From Bacteriovoracaceae bacterium (GTDB lineage Bacteria; Bdellovibrionota; Bacteriovoracia; Bacteriovoracales; Bacteriovoracaceae), in contig JABFRR010000004.1 of NCBI GenBank assembly GCA_013141065.1, positions 99,061 through 163,060 of the forward strand: a stretch of 64,000 nucleotides of DNA, written 5' to 3'. Below are positions 17,201-27,261 of the stretch, piece after piece (the stretch's first letter is position 1; every line of letters starts with the position of its first letter). A program made the position numbers and the translations under genes. The notes under the pieces were generated by a model. It did not search any database. It was not told the origin of the DNA and was given only the letters and a program-made list of their open reading frames with translations.

Positions 17201-18345
17201 ATGATACTCTTAAAACAGCGAGTAAAATTCTTCCGCTTGGATTATCGACAGTAGGATTAGATGTAGGCTCTAAAATCTATACCACTAATGCCTATATGCC
17301 ACCGCTAAATGGAGCAAACCAAAATAATTTTTACAGAACATGTCAATCAACAATTGTGCCCATCAATGGAATAGATCATAGAAAAAGATTAATTAGAAGA
17401 AAAGAGCAAATTGCAACCTTTGCAATGAGTAATTTTATCACTTCAAATACAAATGCTAAGATTAATAGTGGTTCCTTAATGAGTGGAGCAATAGATAAAG
17501 ATTGCTTCAGTGACAATAAAGCATCAACGATGATTCCATTTTCTCCAACTGCCGCAGGTGCAGATGAACTCGATTTAACAAAATGGAATTATATTACAGC
17601 CTATAACACTAGCTATATGCAAGTAGTCGTCACTGGCTCTAGTGGAGATAAATCAACTGAAACCTGCTTTAGTAAATTTGGTTTACAAGACATAGCAGGT
17701 AATAAAAATGAAATTTTAGCAGATCGATTAAAGTGTAATGGTGACACGACAAAAGATTTATGTAGTTCTGGAATTAAAGACAAGGGTGCAATTACTGAGC
17801 CACCTACTCCAGATAGTTCATTGCTTGTGTCGCAAACGTATACACCGGAAATAGATCCAGCGAATAAGTATAATCTTAAAAGCGCAAATGGTCATTATTT
17901 AAATTTTACAGCTTCTTCAATTAGTGAGGGTAACGGAGTTAATCTATTAACGGCTTCTAGTATTAATAATTATGCAGTGGTAAGCACTCCAGCCAACTAT
18001 AAATATTTTAATCCAATTCTTGGAGTCATGCTTTCTTGCTCAGGATCTTCTTGTCTCATTGGCGGAGGTTACGATGACAATACATTGGTGACAACCAAAT
18101 CATCTAGCACTGTAGCTCAGATTTTAAGTTTTAAATATATAGGAACTACATGGACTACTGATAATACGACTCCAACCGTTATTCCATTTATGCTCAATGG
18201 GTTTTCTACTGATAGTACAACCACTGGCAGACATTCAATGGGGATTAGGGGCTTTTTTAATGGTAATTCAGTTGGTTCAACAGTTGGTCGCTGTGCAACC
18301 CTCATAGAAGATTATAATGACCAAGGAACTCAATACAATGATTAG
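14248..18345 (+). CDS. Giant surface lipoprotein with FN3 repeats and FGE-like C-terminal domain
   Basis: This 1,365-residue protein starts at ATG 14248 (AGGGA 6 nt upstream) with a lipoprotein signal; the lipobox LLTGC puts the lipidated cysteine at residue 20. About five fibronectin type III-like repeats fill residues 44-600, each with the usual ISGYNIYAG and TYYAMVRARN strands. After a linker, a module from about residue 815 to the end begins with HRWMLNQQMC and contains GDLLVDRFRMGCNFSRGG. Near the end it has FGLQDIAGNKNEI, which matches the G-x-x-D-x-x-G-N motif of formylglycine-generating-enzyme/C-type-lectin folds. Many cysteines in that module suggest disulfides. It is tandem with the next gene, a close paralogue. 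It is probably outer-membrane anchored and surface-exposed; adhesion is inferred from the domains. Confidence 0.8.
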   Translation: MFGKFNFFKNLLALVLLTGCVGTIQDVSKLQTDSSIAQKGKLSFLGIEKATATAHNRVRVSFSPASGGTGQFSYLVYANGNFALPVSSVSSSSVGLDSLGKINVDVKNLQLNTAYNFSVRVYDVGNDESDSNTVSFSVRTLSEMVPLFDGAVALNNLAGVDGLSKLVLSWNVATAAYVDTSGFGNSTHNISGYNIYAGEGEASLTLVGSLNDPAAKSFTIPNLLSGRTYYAMVRARNSAVPPVEDFNSTIFSKKTLIAQPILFAGIKTISIPKTVEGFSSINLTWDAGIGTFDRYKILVFESNPGVVNPVTASPSQTIVINDLTVTSQTITVPTPNSTYYIAVVACAGDACLEFGGASVVKSIKTTPPVAPFNGIKSVIALGLNSVQLNFDKPDTTQGVYSKIKLFKSNNLGNYNELIDEITTEANATGLLISTNTETSITVQNMVTNTEYCFVAMDYDTFYLSTEYPNGRTNLLRVKACITLQYISPGFLGINSSCTAPNSSGFTVSWLKPIPLGIFDSYEMYVKEGNSGFNFADAIAGNPGYQKLPPLNKDLTSYTFNSVSAIQMAADTYYQVGVKTYYNDSGTFRRDTNNSFTINCKTSAASVDHKGWYEILALGPKVNGLKAAKTSGVVTQDEVIAERIKPRGTPVNGFNELRDFEYAEEWPMGSLGLDSSKQGIVKLMWNDFELSNGLGKLFDYAAARPTAVVEYKVYRKAHASKYDTAYKIKAKVSDTDWGAPINVDVISPQMTTLPTGESLYFATFTDYTLVHPYVADPTKINEGAIFYYKVEAFINGNKVGFLGTYADSIVRVVLPPANMTFAHRWMLNQQMCGELNKKISNGEVDRENDYKCLYNGLASTFDSLSNSYYYDMKGDLLVDRFRMGCNFSRGGTAKSCSNVNYTVPASKVFFEGATNDPAKDRIVGDCVGYGGSTGTSPNAKILAIPGAVFIDRSSQSCYINTTSAGLLDGNGKGTTWQRLAEIDPSNDTLKTASKILPLGLSTVGLDVGSKIYTTNAYMPPLNGANQNNFYRTCQSTIVPINGIDHRKRLIRRKEQIATFAMSNFITSNTNAKINSGSLMSGAIDKDCFSDNKASTMIPFSPTAAGADELDLTKWNYITAYNTSYMQVVVTGSSGDKSTETCFSKFGLQDIAGNKNEILADRLKCNGDTTKDLCSSGIKDKGAITEPPTPDSSLLVSQTYTPEIDPANKYNLKSANGHYLNFTASSISEGNGVNLLTASSINNYAVVSTPANYKYFNPILGVMLSCSGSSCLIGGGYDDNTLVTTKSSSTVAQILSFKYIGTTWTTDNTTPTVIPFMLNGFSTDSTTTGRHSMGIRGFFNGNSVGSTVGRCATLIEDYNDQGTQYND

Positions 18346-18367
18346 AAGAAATATTGAGGGTTTTAGA

Positions 18368-21300
18368 ATGAAAGCAAATTTTGCAATCTTGCTTGTTATA
18401 TTATTTATTACATCGTGTGTAGGCACTATTCAAGATAGTAGTAAGTTAGTTTCTGAAGCAAGCATTGTTAAGCCAGTAGTTTTATCCTTTGCAGGAATTT
18501 CAAAGGCAGTTGCAACATCTCATAATAGAATTCAACTTTATTTTAAACCTGCTTCAGGCGGATCTAATAATTATTCTTACTTAGTTTATCAAGATGGTAA
18601 TTTATCAAATCCAGTTTCATCAGTATCTCAGACTGAGTTAATTTTAGATCAAAATGGAGAATATTCACTTCCTGTTTCAAGCAATTTAATCATAGGTACA
18701 ACATATACTTTTTTGGTGAGATCCTTTGATTCAAAATATAACACTCAAGACACTAACAATGTTCAAGTAACCATTAAAACACTCGATTATAAAACACCTC
18801 TATTTGATGGAATTCAATCTGTTGAAAATTTATCTGGAAAATTAGGTGAAACTAGCCTACTAATTAAATGGAACAAGGCTGAGTCTGCTAGTGCGAGCGG
18901 GGGGATTTTTGGTGGTAACTCAGATTCAATTTCGGGATATAATATTTATCTAGGCACTAGCGAGGAAACCCTCACCTTTCAAACATCTGTTAATGACCCG
19001 AATGCAACTTCATTTAATTTAACAGGATTGGATGTTGGAAAACTTTATTATTTACGCATAAGAGCTAAAAACTCATTGAGTGTACCTATTGAAGATTTAA
19101 ATTCAAAATTTATAGCTAAAAAAACATTAACCTCACTACCTATATTATTCGGGGGAATTTCTACCATTTCAATTCCTTCAACCTCGGCAGGTTTTTCGAC
19201 TATTAACTTAACATGGAGTCCGGGGACAGGTAACTATGATCGTTATAAGGTTTTTGCAAGTAAAGATCCTGTTTCAAGTTTTAATACTAGTGCGGTTGAT
19301 AAATTAATCACAACGATTACAGATTTATCTCAAAATCAAGTATCAATAAATGTTCCAGATGCTCATACTGTTTGGTATTTAGCAGTTGTCGCTTGCTCAG
19401 ACTCTGGCTGTACCAACTCTCAAGGGCAAAATATTATTAAATATATTAAAACCTCCCCACCTGTGGCCAGTTTTAATGGAATAAAAGCCCTTACCCAACC
19501 ATTAGGTGGAGAAGGTCTATCAGCTCTTGATATTGTTTGGGATCTACCGGATGGAAATTCTGGAGTTTATGATGAAATTAGAATTTATAAATCTGATATA
19601 AATGGAAATTTTGATCCATTTTTAAATAGGATCGACAATATTACTTACGATGTTGGTAATCCAAGTACTATTGGTGTGAGCTTAAGATCGAGTACATTTT
19701 TAAGAGTTAATGGTCTTCCGACCGGAACTCAATCATGCTTTGTAGCTTTAGCCTATTCAACATCTCCAATAGATCCAGCTAATCCTGATGGACGAACAGG
19801 TTTAACGAGAGTTGTAAAATGTGCAACGCCACAATATAATATTCCTGGTTTTTCTGGTGTAAAATTAGGATGTACTAATCAAACGGCAAAAACGTTTAAA
19901 GTTTCATGGAATATTCCTAGTCCACGTGGAACTTATGAAGATTTTGAAATTTATTACAAAGAAGGATCTTCAGGATTTGATATATCGGCAGCCTTGGCAG
20001 GCGCTATAGGATACACTAAAAAAGTCGTAACCTCGGATCAACTTAATTATACATTGACGAATCTTTTAATGAATACGACTTATCAAATATTGGTAAAATC
20101 TCATTTTTATAATTCAGTCAACAATACTCATTACCGTGATAATAATTCTATCGTTACCACTTGCCTAACGAGCTCTCCTTTAGTTGCACAAGGGCCTTGG
20201 CATGAACTATTTGCGATTGGTCCTAAGTTTAATGGACTTAATGGCATGCCAATTCCAGAAAAGCTGACTCCAATTTCAGGAGCTATAGATGGAAAAACTG
20301 ATTTATCTATTAACAAAGATCAGTGGAAACATCAATATCCTATTGAAAGCCAAGGTACAGATTTAGGTGTGAGTGAAAGTACTGATGGTATCATTCGTAT
20401 CAGCTGGGAAGATATGATTTTGTCTGATGACCTTGGAAAACTCAGAGACTATAACTCTGTACCAAACACAGGCTATAAAGTTTATAGAGTTCTTCATAAT
20501 CCAGTTTTTGGCTCTACAGGGCCAACATTAACTGATAACGCTTGGGTTTTAGCACATACCGGATTTATTCAAGCACCTTCAGTTGATATGAACTTGTTTA
20601 ATAGATTTTCTACAGCACCTGTTAACAAAGCTTTTGCTCAGTTTGTAGACTATTCTCTAATTCATCCTTATAACATAGATATTGCCAGAGCAAATGAAGC
20701 GACTGTTTACTGGTACAAAATCGAACCTTGGTACAACGGAAAAAAATTATCATACTCGACAATATCTTCAGATGCTGTCGTAAGGATGATTCTTCCACCA
20801 AAAAATACTTCATTTATTCATCGTTGGATGAGCAACAAGCAAATATGCGACGATATGGGTTTGCCTTACTACCGCAGTAATCAATATAAGTGTGAATATA
20901 CCGGTCTTGGAGCTGTTTATGATTCTGTTGAAGGAAAATATTATTATGATATGAAAGGAGATATGCTCGTTGATCGTTTTGAAATGGGCTGTAATTTTTC
21001 TCGAGGTGGATCAACTTACCAATGTACTAACACTGGTGGACTAGTAGGATTTGAAGGTGACCTAGATGATGCTTCTACCGGGAGAAAAATCGGAGACTGT
21101 GTAATTAAAAGTGCGAGCAATAATCCGACTGGTAAAATAACTGCAAAGCAAGGATCTGTTTTATATAGCCGAAGTACACAAGCGTGTTATGTTAATACTT
21201 CTAATGGAGTAGGTACCACATGGAAAGCTTTGCAAGAAATCGATGGAAATGTGTATGATGCCAGAGCTTACTATGAAGCAGGTGTTGCCAATTCTCTAGT

Positions 21301-22705
21301 TATTAATAAAGGCTTAACTAAAATCCCTCCAACATATTCAACAACGACAAGTTCTGATCTACCAATGACCGTTAGTAATAATTATTATTCTGGCTATTCA
21401 CAAGGTGTTGGTTATGGAGCTAAAATTTATTCAAACGACGCTAAATTACCTGCACTTATTAAATGGACCGATCCCATATCTCTTCATTATACTTGTCAGT
21501 CACATACAGTTTCACTCAATAGTGTTTCTTATCCAAAAAAACTGAGTCGCAGAAAAGAATTTATTGCCTATGCTGCTGAATCACCACTTCTGAATCAAAC
21601 CGATCGACAAAACCTAGAGCGAGGATCTGCACAATACACGAACGATAACCCACTTGCTCCCGTAAAGAATTATCTGACAATGTCAATTTTAGAACACAAC
21701 GATCGTGACTGTAACTCTACATACAATTTTTATGGTTTTTACAATACTGCTGATGGAAAAATTTATAACGATACTTCGTTTACTTTATTTTCTGGAAATT
21801 ACAATTATGTCACTAAGGTCAAAACAGGAAATTTGGCTTTAGGCCACATTAATACTGGAACTTTTTTGGATTATAATGATCCTCGATGGGTCACTGGTGG
21901 AAGTGCGGGTGAGTATTCTATGGTTTCTACGGGATCTTCCGGGCCTTTATCAACCGAAGCTTGTACCTCTCGATTTGGTGTCCAAGATCACATTGGGAAT
22001 GCCTCAGAATGGAATTCGGATTTATTTTATTGCAATCCTCTTTATGGTTGCTCAATGGCCTTTAAAGATGCAGCTAAGACCACTACTTATACACCACCGA
22101 TTGATCCTACTAATAAGGAAAATTATAAAAATGCTAACGGTGAATACTATTCAGTAACAGATTCTAGTAGTGGAAGCCCTGGTACAACTTCAATGGGGAC
22201 AAAGTTATTACCGAGATTGATTTATTCCTCTCCTAGTCGTAACACTACTACAGATTTTATCTGCTGGCTTTATACAGGAAATGCTATAGCTATGACAGGA
22301 GTTGATTGTGCCGCAACTAATGTTAATTACAGTGGGGCCACTCAATACTCTTCTGCCAAATATTTTAATGTGGCTTTGGGACTACCTCTTGATTGTGAAG
22401 GAGGTACTTGTACATATGATGGTGGCAATGACACTAATACTTTAGTCAGTGCTCGAAGCTTACCTCCATCTGCAACAACTCTTATCACACGTTATCAAGC
22501 AGGTTCAACCGAGATGACACAAATTGCAGGTGGAGGGGTCTCTGGAAATAAAGCGAACTTTCCATCGATTCTTGGAATTGTTAGTGGGGGTGATCCTCGA
22601 ACAGGGGGTACAGCTAGTCGATATAATATTTTATTCAACGGACATGATGGTTATATGCATCTTTCAACTGGTCGTTGCAGTGTACTCTTGCCGGAAAATT
22701 ATTAA
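18368..22705 (+). CDS. Giant surface lipoprotein, paralogue of the upstream gene
   Basis: I use ATG 18368, preceded by TGAGGG at 7-nt spacing; the frame is open from 18317 but those residues precede an obvious lipoprotein signal. The lipobox FITSC gives cysteine 17. The 1,445-residue protein is collinear with the upstream one: the same CVGTIQDxSKL after the cysteine, about five FN3-like repeats, then HRWMSNKQICDDM, the GDMLVDRFEMGCNFSRGG signature and FGVQDHIGNASEW near the end. The Trp of GNxxEW, typical of FGE folds, is present here but lost in the upstream paralogue. The gene starts 22 bp after the previous stop, so they share an mRNA. The pair arose by tandem duplication followed by strong divergence. 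Confidence 0.8.
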   Translation: MKANFAILLVILFITSCVGTIQDSSKLVSEASIVKPVVLSFAGISKAVATSHNRIQLYFKPASGGSNNYSYLVYQDGNLSNPVSSVSQTELILDQNGEYSLPVSSNLIIGTTYTFLVRSFDSKYNTQDTNNVQVTIKTLDYKTPLFDGIQSVENLSGKLGETSLLIKWNKAESASASGGIFGGNSDSISGYNIYLGTSEETLTFQTSVNDPNATSFNLTGLDVGKLYYLRIRAKNSLSVPIEDLNSKFIAKKTLTSLPILFGGISTISIPSTSAGFSTINLTWSPGTGNYDRYKVFASKDPVSSFNTSAVDKLITTITDLSQNQVSINVPDAHTVWYLAVVACSDSGCTNSQGQNIIKYIKTSPPVASFNGIKALTQPLGGEGLSALDIVWDLPDGNSGVYDEIRIYKSDINGNFDPFLNRIDNITYDVGNPSTIGVSLRSSTFLRVNGLPTGTQSCFVALAYSTSPIDPANPDGRTGLTRVVKCATPQYNIPGFSGVKLGCTNQTAKTFKVSWNIPSPRGTYEDFEIYYKEGSSGFDISAALAGAIGYTKKVVTSDQLNYTLTNLLMNTTYQILVKSHFYNSVNNTHYRDNNSIVTTCLTSSPLVAQGPWHELFAIGPKFNGLNGMPIPEKLTPISGAIDGKTDLSINKDQWKHQYPIESQGTDLGVSESTDGIIRISWEDMILSDDLGKLRDYNSVPNTGYKVYRVLHNPVFGSTGPTLTDNAWVLAHTGFIQAPSVDMNLFNRFSTAPVNKAFAQFVDYSLIHPYNIDIARANEATVYWYKIEPWYNGKKLSYSTISSDAVVRMILPPKNTSFIHRWMSNKQICDDMGLPYYRSNQYKCEYTGLGAVYDSVEGKYYYDMKGDMLVDRFEMGCNFSRGGSTYQCTNTGGLVGFEGDLDDASTGRKIGDCVIKSASNNPTGKITAKQGSVLYSRSTQACYVNTSNGVGTTWKALQEIDGNVYDARAYYEAGVANSLVINKGLTKIPPTYSTTTSSDLPMTVSNNYYSGYSQGVGYGAKIYSNDAKLPALIKWTDPISLHYTCQSHTVSLNSVSYPKKLSRRKEFIAYAAESPLLNQTDRQNLERGSAQYTNDNPLAPVKNYLTMSILEHNDRDCNSTYNFYGFYNTADGKIYNDTSFTLFSGNYNYVTKVKTGNLALGHINTGTFLDYNDPRWVTGGSAGEYSMVSTGSSGPLSTEACTSRFGVQDHIGNASEWNSDLFYCNPLYGCSMAFKDAAKTTTYTPPIDPTNKENYKNANGEYYSVTDSSSGSPGTTSMGTKLLPRLIYSSPSRNTTTDFICWLYTGNAIAMTGVDCAATNVNYSGATQYSSAKYFNVALGLPLDCEGGTCTYDGGNDTNTLVSARSLPPSATTLITRYQAGSTEMTQIAGGGVSGNKANFPSILGIVSGGDPRTGGTASRYNILFNGHDGYMHLSTGRCSVLLPENY

Positions 22706-22719
22706 GGTTTTAAAAATAT

Positions 22720-25700
22720 ATGTTTAAAAGTTTGGCATTAACATTATTAACCCTAGTTTTCACTTTGACTTCTTGTAAGCCAACCTTGCAAGTTGCTCAA
22801 ATTGAAGCTGGTGTTGAAGCTGAGCTTAATTCTAAAGATGGTTTTGTACTAAATTTCGGAGAAAAAATTATTAGTGGAAGCTATATCGGTGTAGCAACAC
22901 TTAGTAATTTAGGAAAATTTGCCATCACGGGACTAGCAGCGACACCTCTAGATTCGAAAAGTAGCTTAACTTATTTAGGTGGAACATTTCCAGGAACAAA
23001 TGGAACTTGTTCAAGCACCATCGCTTCAGGCTCTCAATGTACAATTGAATTTGAGTTTAAGCCAGAGTCAGAAGGAAACTACAATTATAATATTGCTTTA
23101 GATTTTAACACGGGAGTGACTTCAAGACAAAAAATTTTGAAAGTTATCGCCTATGCTGGATCTGCTGCTTTTTTAAAATTTTCTGATGATTCAGATTTTG
23201 ATTTTGGTATCCATGAAGTGAATGAGAAAATTGAAAAAACCTTTACCATAAAAAATAACGGTGGCTTAACGGCGAAAAATTTACAAAATTTTATCATAGA
23301 GGCTCCTTTTAGTTATAAAGGTGGATCATACCCTGGACTGGGAGGAACTTGCGGTCTTAATATTATTGCCTATGCATCTTGCACTATCGTCGTTGAAATG
23401 AATGCAACGGTTAATGAGACCGCGCTTAAGGTCATTGGAATTGATTATTTTAACGGAAACGGCAATATCACGATGTCTGGCTCTTTTCAAGCATTGATAG
23501 TTTCGATTGAAGCGGATGTTGTTGTGCTTGCTTCAGGAGCTCAGGATTTTGGATCAGCAGCTTTTCTCAAAGGCTTAGCTAAAAAATTTAAAATTATGAA
23601 TAAGGGGTATAAAGATGCCACGAGTTTAGTATTTTCTGGTTCTGCCAATTTTGTCATTGGTACAAATACTTGTAATGGAGTAATTGAAAAATCCAAATTT
23701 TGTGAATTTAATGTTCTTTTTTCACCCACAATATCGGGAGATATCCTAGAAGATTTTATTATTAGCTACGACTCCGGAAAACAAGTTAATACAATATCAT
23801 TGTCCGTTAAAGGGAAGGGGATTGCTCCGGCAAAATTGACTTTTGATTTATTGAATGTAAATGATTTTGGAAATCAAGGTATCAATTCTGAAAAAATATT
23901 ATCATTTTTAGTAAAAAATACTGGAGATTTCACAGCAAGTTCAGTTGTCTTAACTTCCAGTTCGACTGATTTTTTAGTTGATTCTTCAACTTGTTTATCT
24001 ATTATGCTGAAAGGTTCTAGTTGCATATTAAAAATTAAATTTAACCCCACTAGCGCAGGAGTAAAATCCGGCAACTTGGTTTTTACTTATAATAATGGTT
24101 CAGGAAGTACAACTTCAACTCAAGCCTTAACTGGATCAGCTTCGGCCCTTGCTTATTTAAAATATACCGATGCTCATCCCCTTACTGGTTATGATTTTGG
24201 TGTAACTCCTGTTAATAAAGCCAAAAGCGCTAGAATGCTTGTGAAAAATACAGGATTAGCTGACGCTACAAATGTTTATGGTGACAAATTGTATCTTACT
24301 GATTTTTACTACAGTGGTGATTTCAATTTATCGACCCGAGGTAAAGTTATCTCTGATTATCCTCTTTGTTTTGGAGGAGTACATCCAGGACGAGTGTGTA
24401 GAGGGTTTAATGATGTAAGTTCTCAAATGGAGTTGTATTATAATGATAATTCTTCTACTGAAAATTTTAATTCCTTGCAGGTTTATTCAGTTTGTACACC
24501 TAATATAAATACACTTTGCCAATTATCGACAGTTGGGAGTAATCCTGGTATACACGTTTTTCCAGGGGAAAGAGTACTTTTAGATTACCCAGTCTGTGAG
24601 GCCACTATTCCGGTCGGGCAAACTTGCCAAGTAGTTTTTGAATATAATCCTATTTCTTCAGGGGCAATTACGAGTGATTATTATCTTAATTATGTTAATG
24701 ATAATTTATTTCAAAGTGATAACCAAAAAACTGTCATTAATTTTTCTGCTCAAGAGGTGGCAAATTTAAGTTATCAAGTAGAAGCAACGTCTGTTCCAAA
24801 CATTGTAACAGGTTATCAAATTCCTTCTGCTTACAATATTGGTGAGAAAATTACAAGAACTGTAACAATCACCAATAATGGACAATATTCAGCTTATATT
24901 AATTCAATTGATTGGAATGATCCGACTCAGCGAAATTTTTCATTTGATTCTGTAGTTAGGCCAAGCTTTGCTCCAGGGTTAAATGAATTAAATGCTCTTG
25001 GTTCATGTTTGCCTTCAAGTTATTTAAGTGGTGGCCAAAGTTGCACTCTTGAAATTTGGTTCGTCCCTCAAGATTCAGGTAATCCATTGTCCGATATTCT
25101 GAAAATAGATTTCAACGATGGAGATGTAAATAAATTAGATCAATTAACTATAAAAGCAGTTTCAGCTGGTTTAGCACAATTTCAATTTTCTCCAATAATA
25201 TCACCACTCACTACTGGTTTTAATGGTATTAATTTTCCTGCAGTACCCTTACAATTACAAACACCTTCTGTAAATTATGTTGATCGTCAAATAATTATTA
25301 ATAACATTGGAAACGGGGATTTAACTATTTCCAATTTAGCTTCAGATGTGAAGTTTTGTAAGGGGCTTGTCCGGTATGCATATACTTCTTGCGTTGATGG
25401 AGATTTTGAAGAAGGACAAATCAATAGTTCCACGCCGACAAGTTGTTTGAATTCTGTTACCAATCCAGCAGAGTCATGCACTTTAGATATTCAATATTCT
25501 CCAACGATAGTTCGTTCCTCTAATTATTTTACAATTATGATGACATATACTTCATCTGGACTGACCGTTAAAAAATATATTTATGGAAAACTTGATTCTG
25601 CCGATCCTGCCATTTTAAAGTTCACAGATGGTGGCGCTCTTGGAACAAATGCTTATGATTTTAAATTACGTGAATATCAAGAGACTTTTAATGCTGATCT

Positions 25701-27261
25701 TCAAATTGAAAATACCTCTGGAGTTGTTGGAATAAGCAATATTTCCTTTGTGATTGAAGATGATTCTGCAAGTGTTTTTAGTTACGATTCTATCAATTCA
25801 ACTTGCACTAACAGCCTTATAGCTTCAGGTGTTTGTAATGTTCGAGTAGATTTTACTCCCAATGCAATAGGTCTATTTACAGCTACGCTAAAAGCAAATT
25901 ATTTTAATGGCAAAGAAAATGTGTCTGTTTCAATTCCTCTAAAAGGTACTGGGGAGCCCCCATTAAGTGTTCATAAAGGATGGTCGAAAATTATTGCCAT
26001 TGGAAATAAAGTTAATAAATTAAATGTTTCAGATAATAATCATTTTGTAGAGCTTGAATGGAATAACATGGAGCCTAAATCTGGTTATAGTATAACCGGC
26101 TACAATATCTATCGACGTTTAGGTGATGGATATTATGGTGGAGGTGATGCTCAAGATGATTACACTACTCCAGTGAATCTTGCTCCTATTGCAACTTCTT
26201 TACGCAAATTTGTAGATACAACAGTCGTAAGTGGCAAAGTGTATTACTATGAAGTTCGACCTATCGTGCTTGGCTTTCCATCGCGAACCTTGGAGTCAAG
26301 TCGTGAAGTTCGAATTGCAACTCCTTTTGACAATATGGTACTTGTTCACAGATGGATGGCCAATTCAATTATATGTCAAAAATTAGGTAAACAAACTGAG
26401 ATTAGCTCTAATAACCGTTGCAGTTTTGCGGGCATTGGATCAAAAAATAATTATTATGATATAGGTTATGATTTAATGGTAGATCGCTATGAGCTAGGCT
26501 CAGATAAATCGTCAAGGCCGGATCAACTTCCTTTAAAAGATACTCAATCTAATGTTTTAATGGCATGTGATGCTCAAGGCGATTTCACACTTTTTAATTT
26601 TAATAAAACAACTTCCTCAAAAAGTATAAGAAAAAGAATTCTATCAAGAAAAGAATATCAAGCAGCAGCCGCATGGCCATCAACTAACACAGATTCTGTA
26701 ATTGCAGCAAAAGAAGTTGGATTAACAAGTTCTTCAAGTTGCAATGGTGCTAATGGTTCAACTGTAGAAAACACCGGAAATAATAGTTTATGTAAGTCAT
26801 TTTTTGGAATTGAAGATGCTGTAGGTAACGAGCTCGAGTGGGTTTCAGACCGAATTATTAATGGTGTAGGTGTCACGGATCAGATGAATGTAGATGCTGG
26901 TTATGACTTGCGATTAGATACGACCAATAAAGATCTTGCAGGTGTGGATTTTAATAATCTAATACCAGCGGTTGCTCCTAATTTATTCATGAAGGATGCA
27001 CCTTGTTTCACAGTGCCACTGGGCCTATCTCTCCCATTAAATCCTGAGACTTCAACTTGTTTAAATTCTAAGGTAACAAGCACTCTTGGAGCTTCTTATT
27101 TCCATGATGACCTTTATAGTGTATCTGGATATAGTGACATGAAGGGCTTAACTGCCGGAGGTGTTTCTTATATCAATGGGACTAGTGGCGTTTATTCGAG
27201 TTTTTGGCTAGGGGTAACAACGGCCGTTGGCTCTAGATGTGCCATGAAATTAGATAACTAA
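22720..27261 (+). CDS. Giant lipoprotein with ASH/choice-of-anchor-type repeats and FGE-like C-terminal domain
   Basis: This 1,513-residue protein has the lipobox TLTSC (cysteine 19). Instead of FN3 repeats, residues about 35-1080 hold eight or so repeats of about 110-130 residues. Each has the pattern FGxxxxxxxKxxxFxIxNxG, then xxxCxxxxxxxxxCxxxVxFxPxxxG, as in ASH/HYDIN or choice-of-anchor D domains. One FN3-like repeat follows (about 1095-1185, SGYSITGYNIYRR). The end is the same module as in the two upstream genes: HRWMANSIICQKL, YDLMVDRYELG, RKRILSRKEY and FGIEDAVGNELEWVSD. It starts 15 bp after the previous gene and so is the third gene of one operon. It ends 4 bp inside the convergent gene at 27258. 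Confidence 0.8.
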   Translation: MFKSLALTLLTLVFTLTSCKPTLQVAQIEAGVEAELNSKDGFVLNFGEKIISGSYIGVATLSNLGKFAITGLAATPLDSKSSLTYLGGTFPGTNGTCSSTIASGSQCTIEFEFKPESEGNYNYNIALDFNTGVTSRQKILKVIAYAGSAAFLKFSDDSDFDFGIHEVNEKIEKTFTIKNNGGLTAKNLQNFIIEAPFSYKGGSYPGLGGTCGLNIIAYASCTIVVEMNATVNETALKVIGIDYFNGNGNITMSGSFQALIVSIEADVVVLASGAQDFGSAAFLKGLAKKFKIMNKGYKDATSLVFSGSANFVIGTNTCNGVIEKSKFCEFNVLFSPTISGDILEDFIISYDSGKQVNTISLSVKGKGIAPAKLTFDLLNVNDFGNQGINSEKILSFLVKNTGDFTASSVVLTSSSTDFLVDSSTCLSIMLKGSSCILKIKFNPTSAGVKSGNLVFTYNNGSGSTTSTQALTGSASALAYLKYTDAHPLTGYDFGVTPVNKAKSARMLVKNTGLADATNVYGDKLYLTDFYYSGDFNLSTRGKVISDYPLCFGGVHPGRVCRGFNDVSSQMELYYNDNSSTENFNSLQVYSVCTPNINTLCQLSTVGSNPGIHVFPGERVLLDYPVCEATIPVGQTCQVVFEYNPISSGAITSDYYLNYVNDNLFQSDNQKTVINFSAQEVANLSYQVEATSVPNIVTGYQIPSAYNIGEKITRTVTITNNGQYSAYINSIDWNDPTQRNFSFDSVVRPSFAPGLNELNALGSCLPSSYLSGGQSCTLEIWFVPQDSGNPLSDILKIDFNDGDVNKLDQLTIKAVSAGLAQFQFSPIISPLTTGFNGINFPAVPLQLQTPSVNYVDRQIIINNIGNGDLTISNLASDVKFCKGLVRYAYTSCVDGDFEEGQINSSTPTSCLNSVTNPAESCTLDIQYSPTIVRSSNYFTIMMTYTSSGLTVKKYIYGKLDSADPAILKFTDGGALGTNAYDFKLREYQETFNADLQIENTSGVVGISNISFVIEDDSASVFSYDSINSTCTNSLIASGVCNVRVDFTPNAIGLFTATLKANYFNGKENVSVSIPLKGTGEPPLSVHKGWSKIIAIGNKVNKLNVSDNNHFVELEWNNMEPKSGYSITGYNIYRRLGDGYYGGGDAQDDYTTPVNLAPIATSLRKFVDTTVVSGKVYYYEVRPIVLGFPSRTLESSREVRIATPFDNMVLVHRWMANSIICQKLGKQTEISSNNRCSFAGIGSKNNYYDIGYDLMVDRYELGSDKSSRPDQLPLKDTQSNVLMACDAQGDFTLFNFNKTTSSKSIRKRILSRKEYQAAAAWPSTNTDSVIAAKEVGLTSSSSCNGANGSTVENTGNNSLCKSFFGIEDAVGNELEWVSDRIINGVGVTDQMNVDAGYDLRLDTTNKDLAGVDFNNLIPAVAPNLFMKDAPCFTVPLGLSLPLNPETSTCLNSKVTSTLGASYFHDDLYSVSGYSDMKGLTAGGVSYINGTSGVYSSFWLGVTTAVGSRCAMKLDN

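Noticed and set aside
14248..27261. Diversity-generating retroelement using the FGE/C-type-lectin-like ends as variable targets
   Set aside because: No reverse transcriptase gene, no template repeat and no adenine-biased variation between the ends is visible; the three ends differ throughout.
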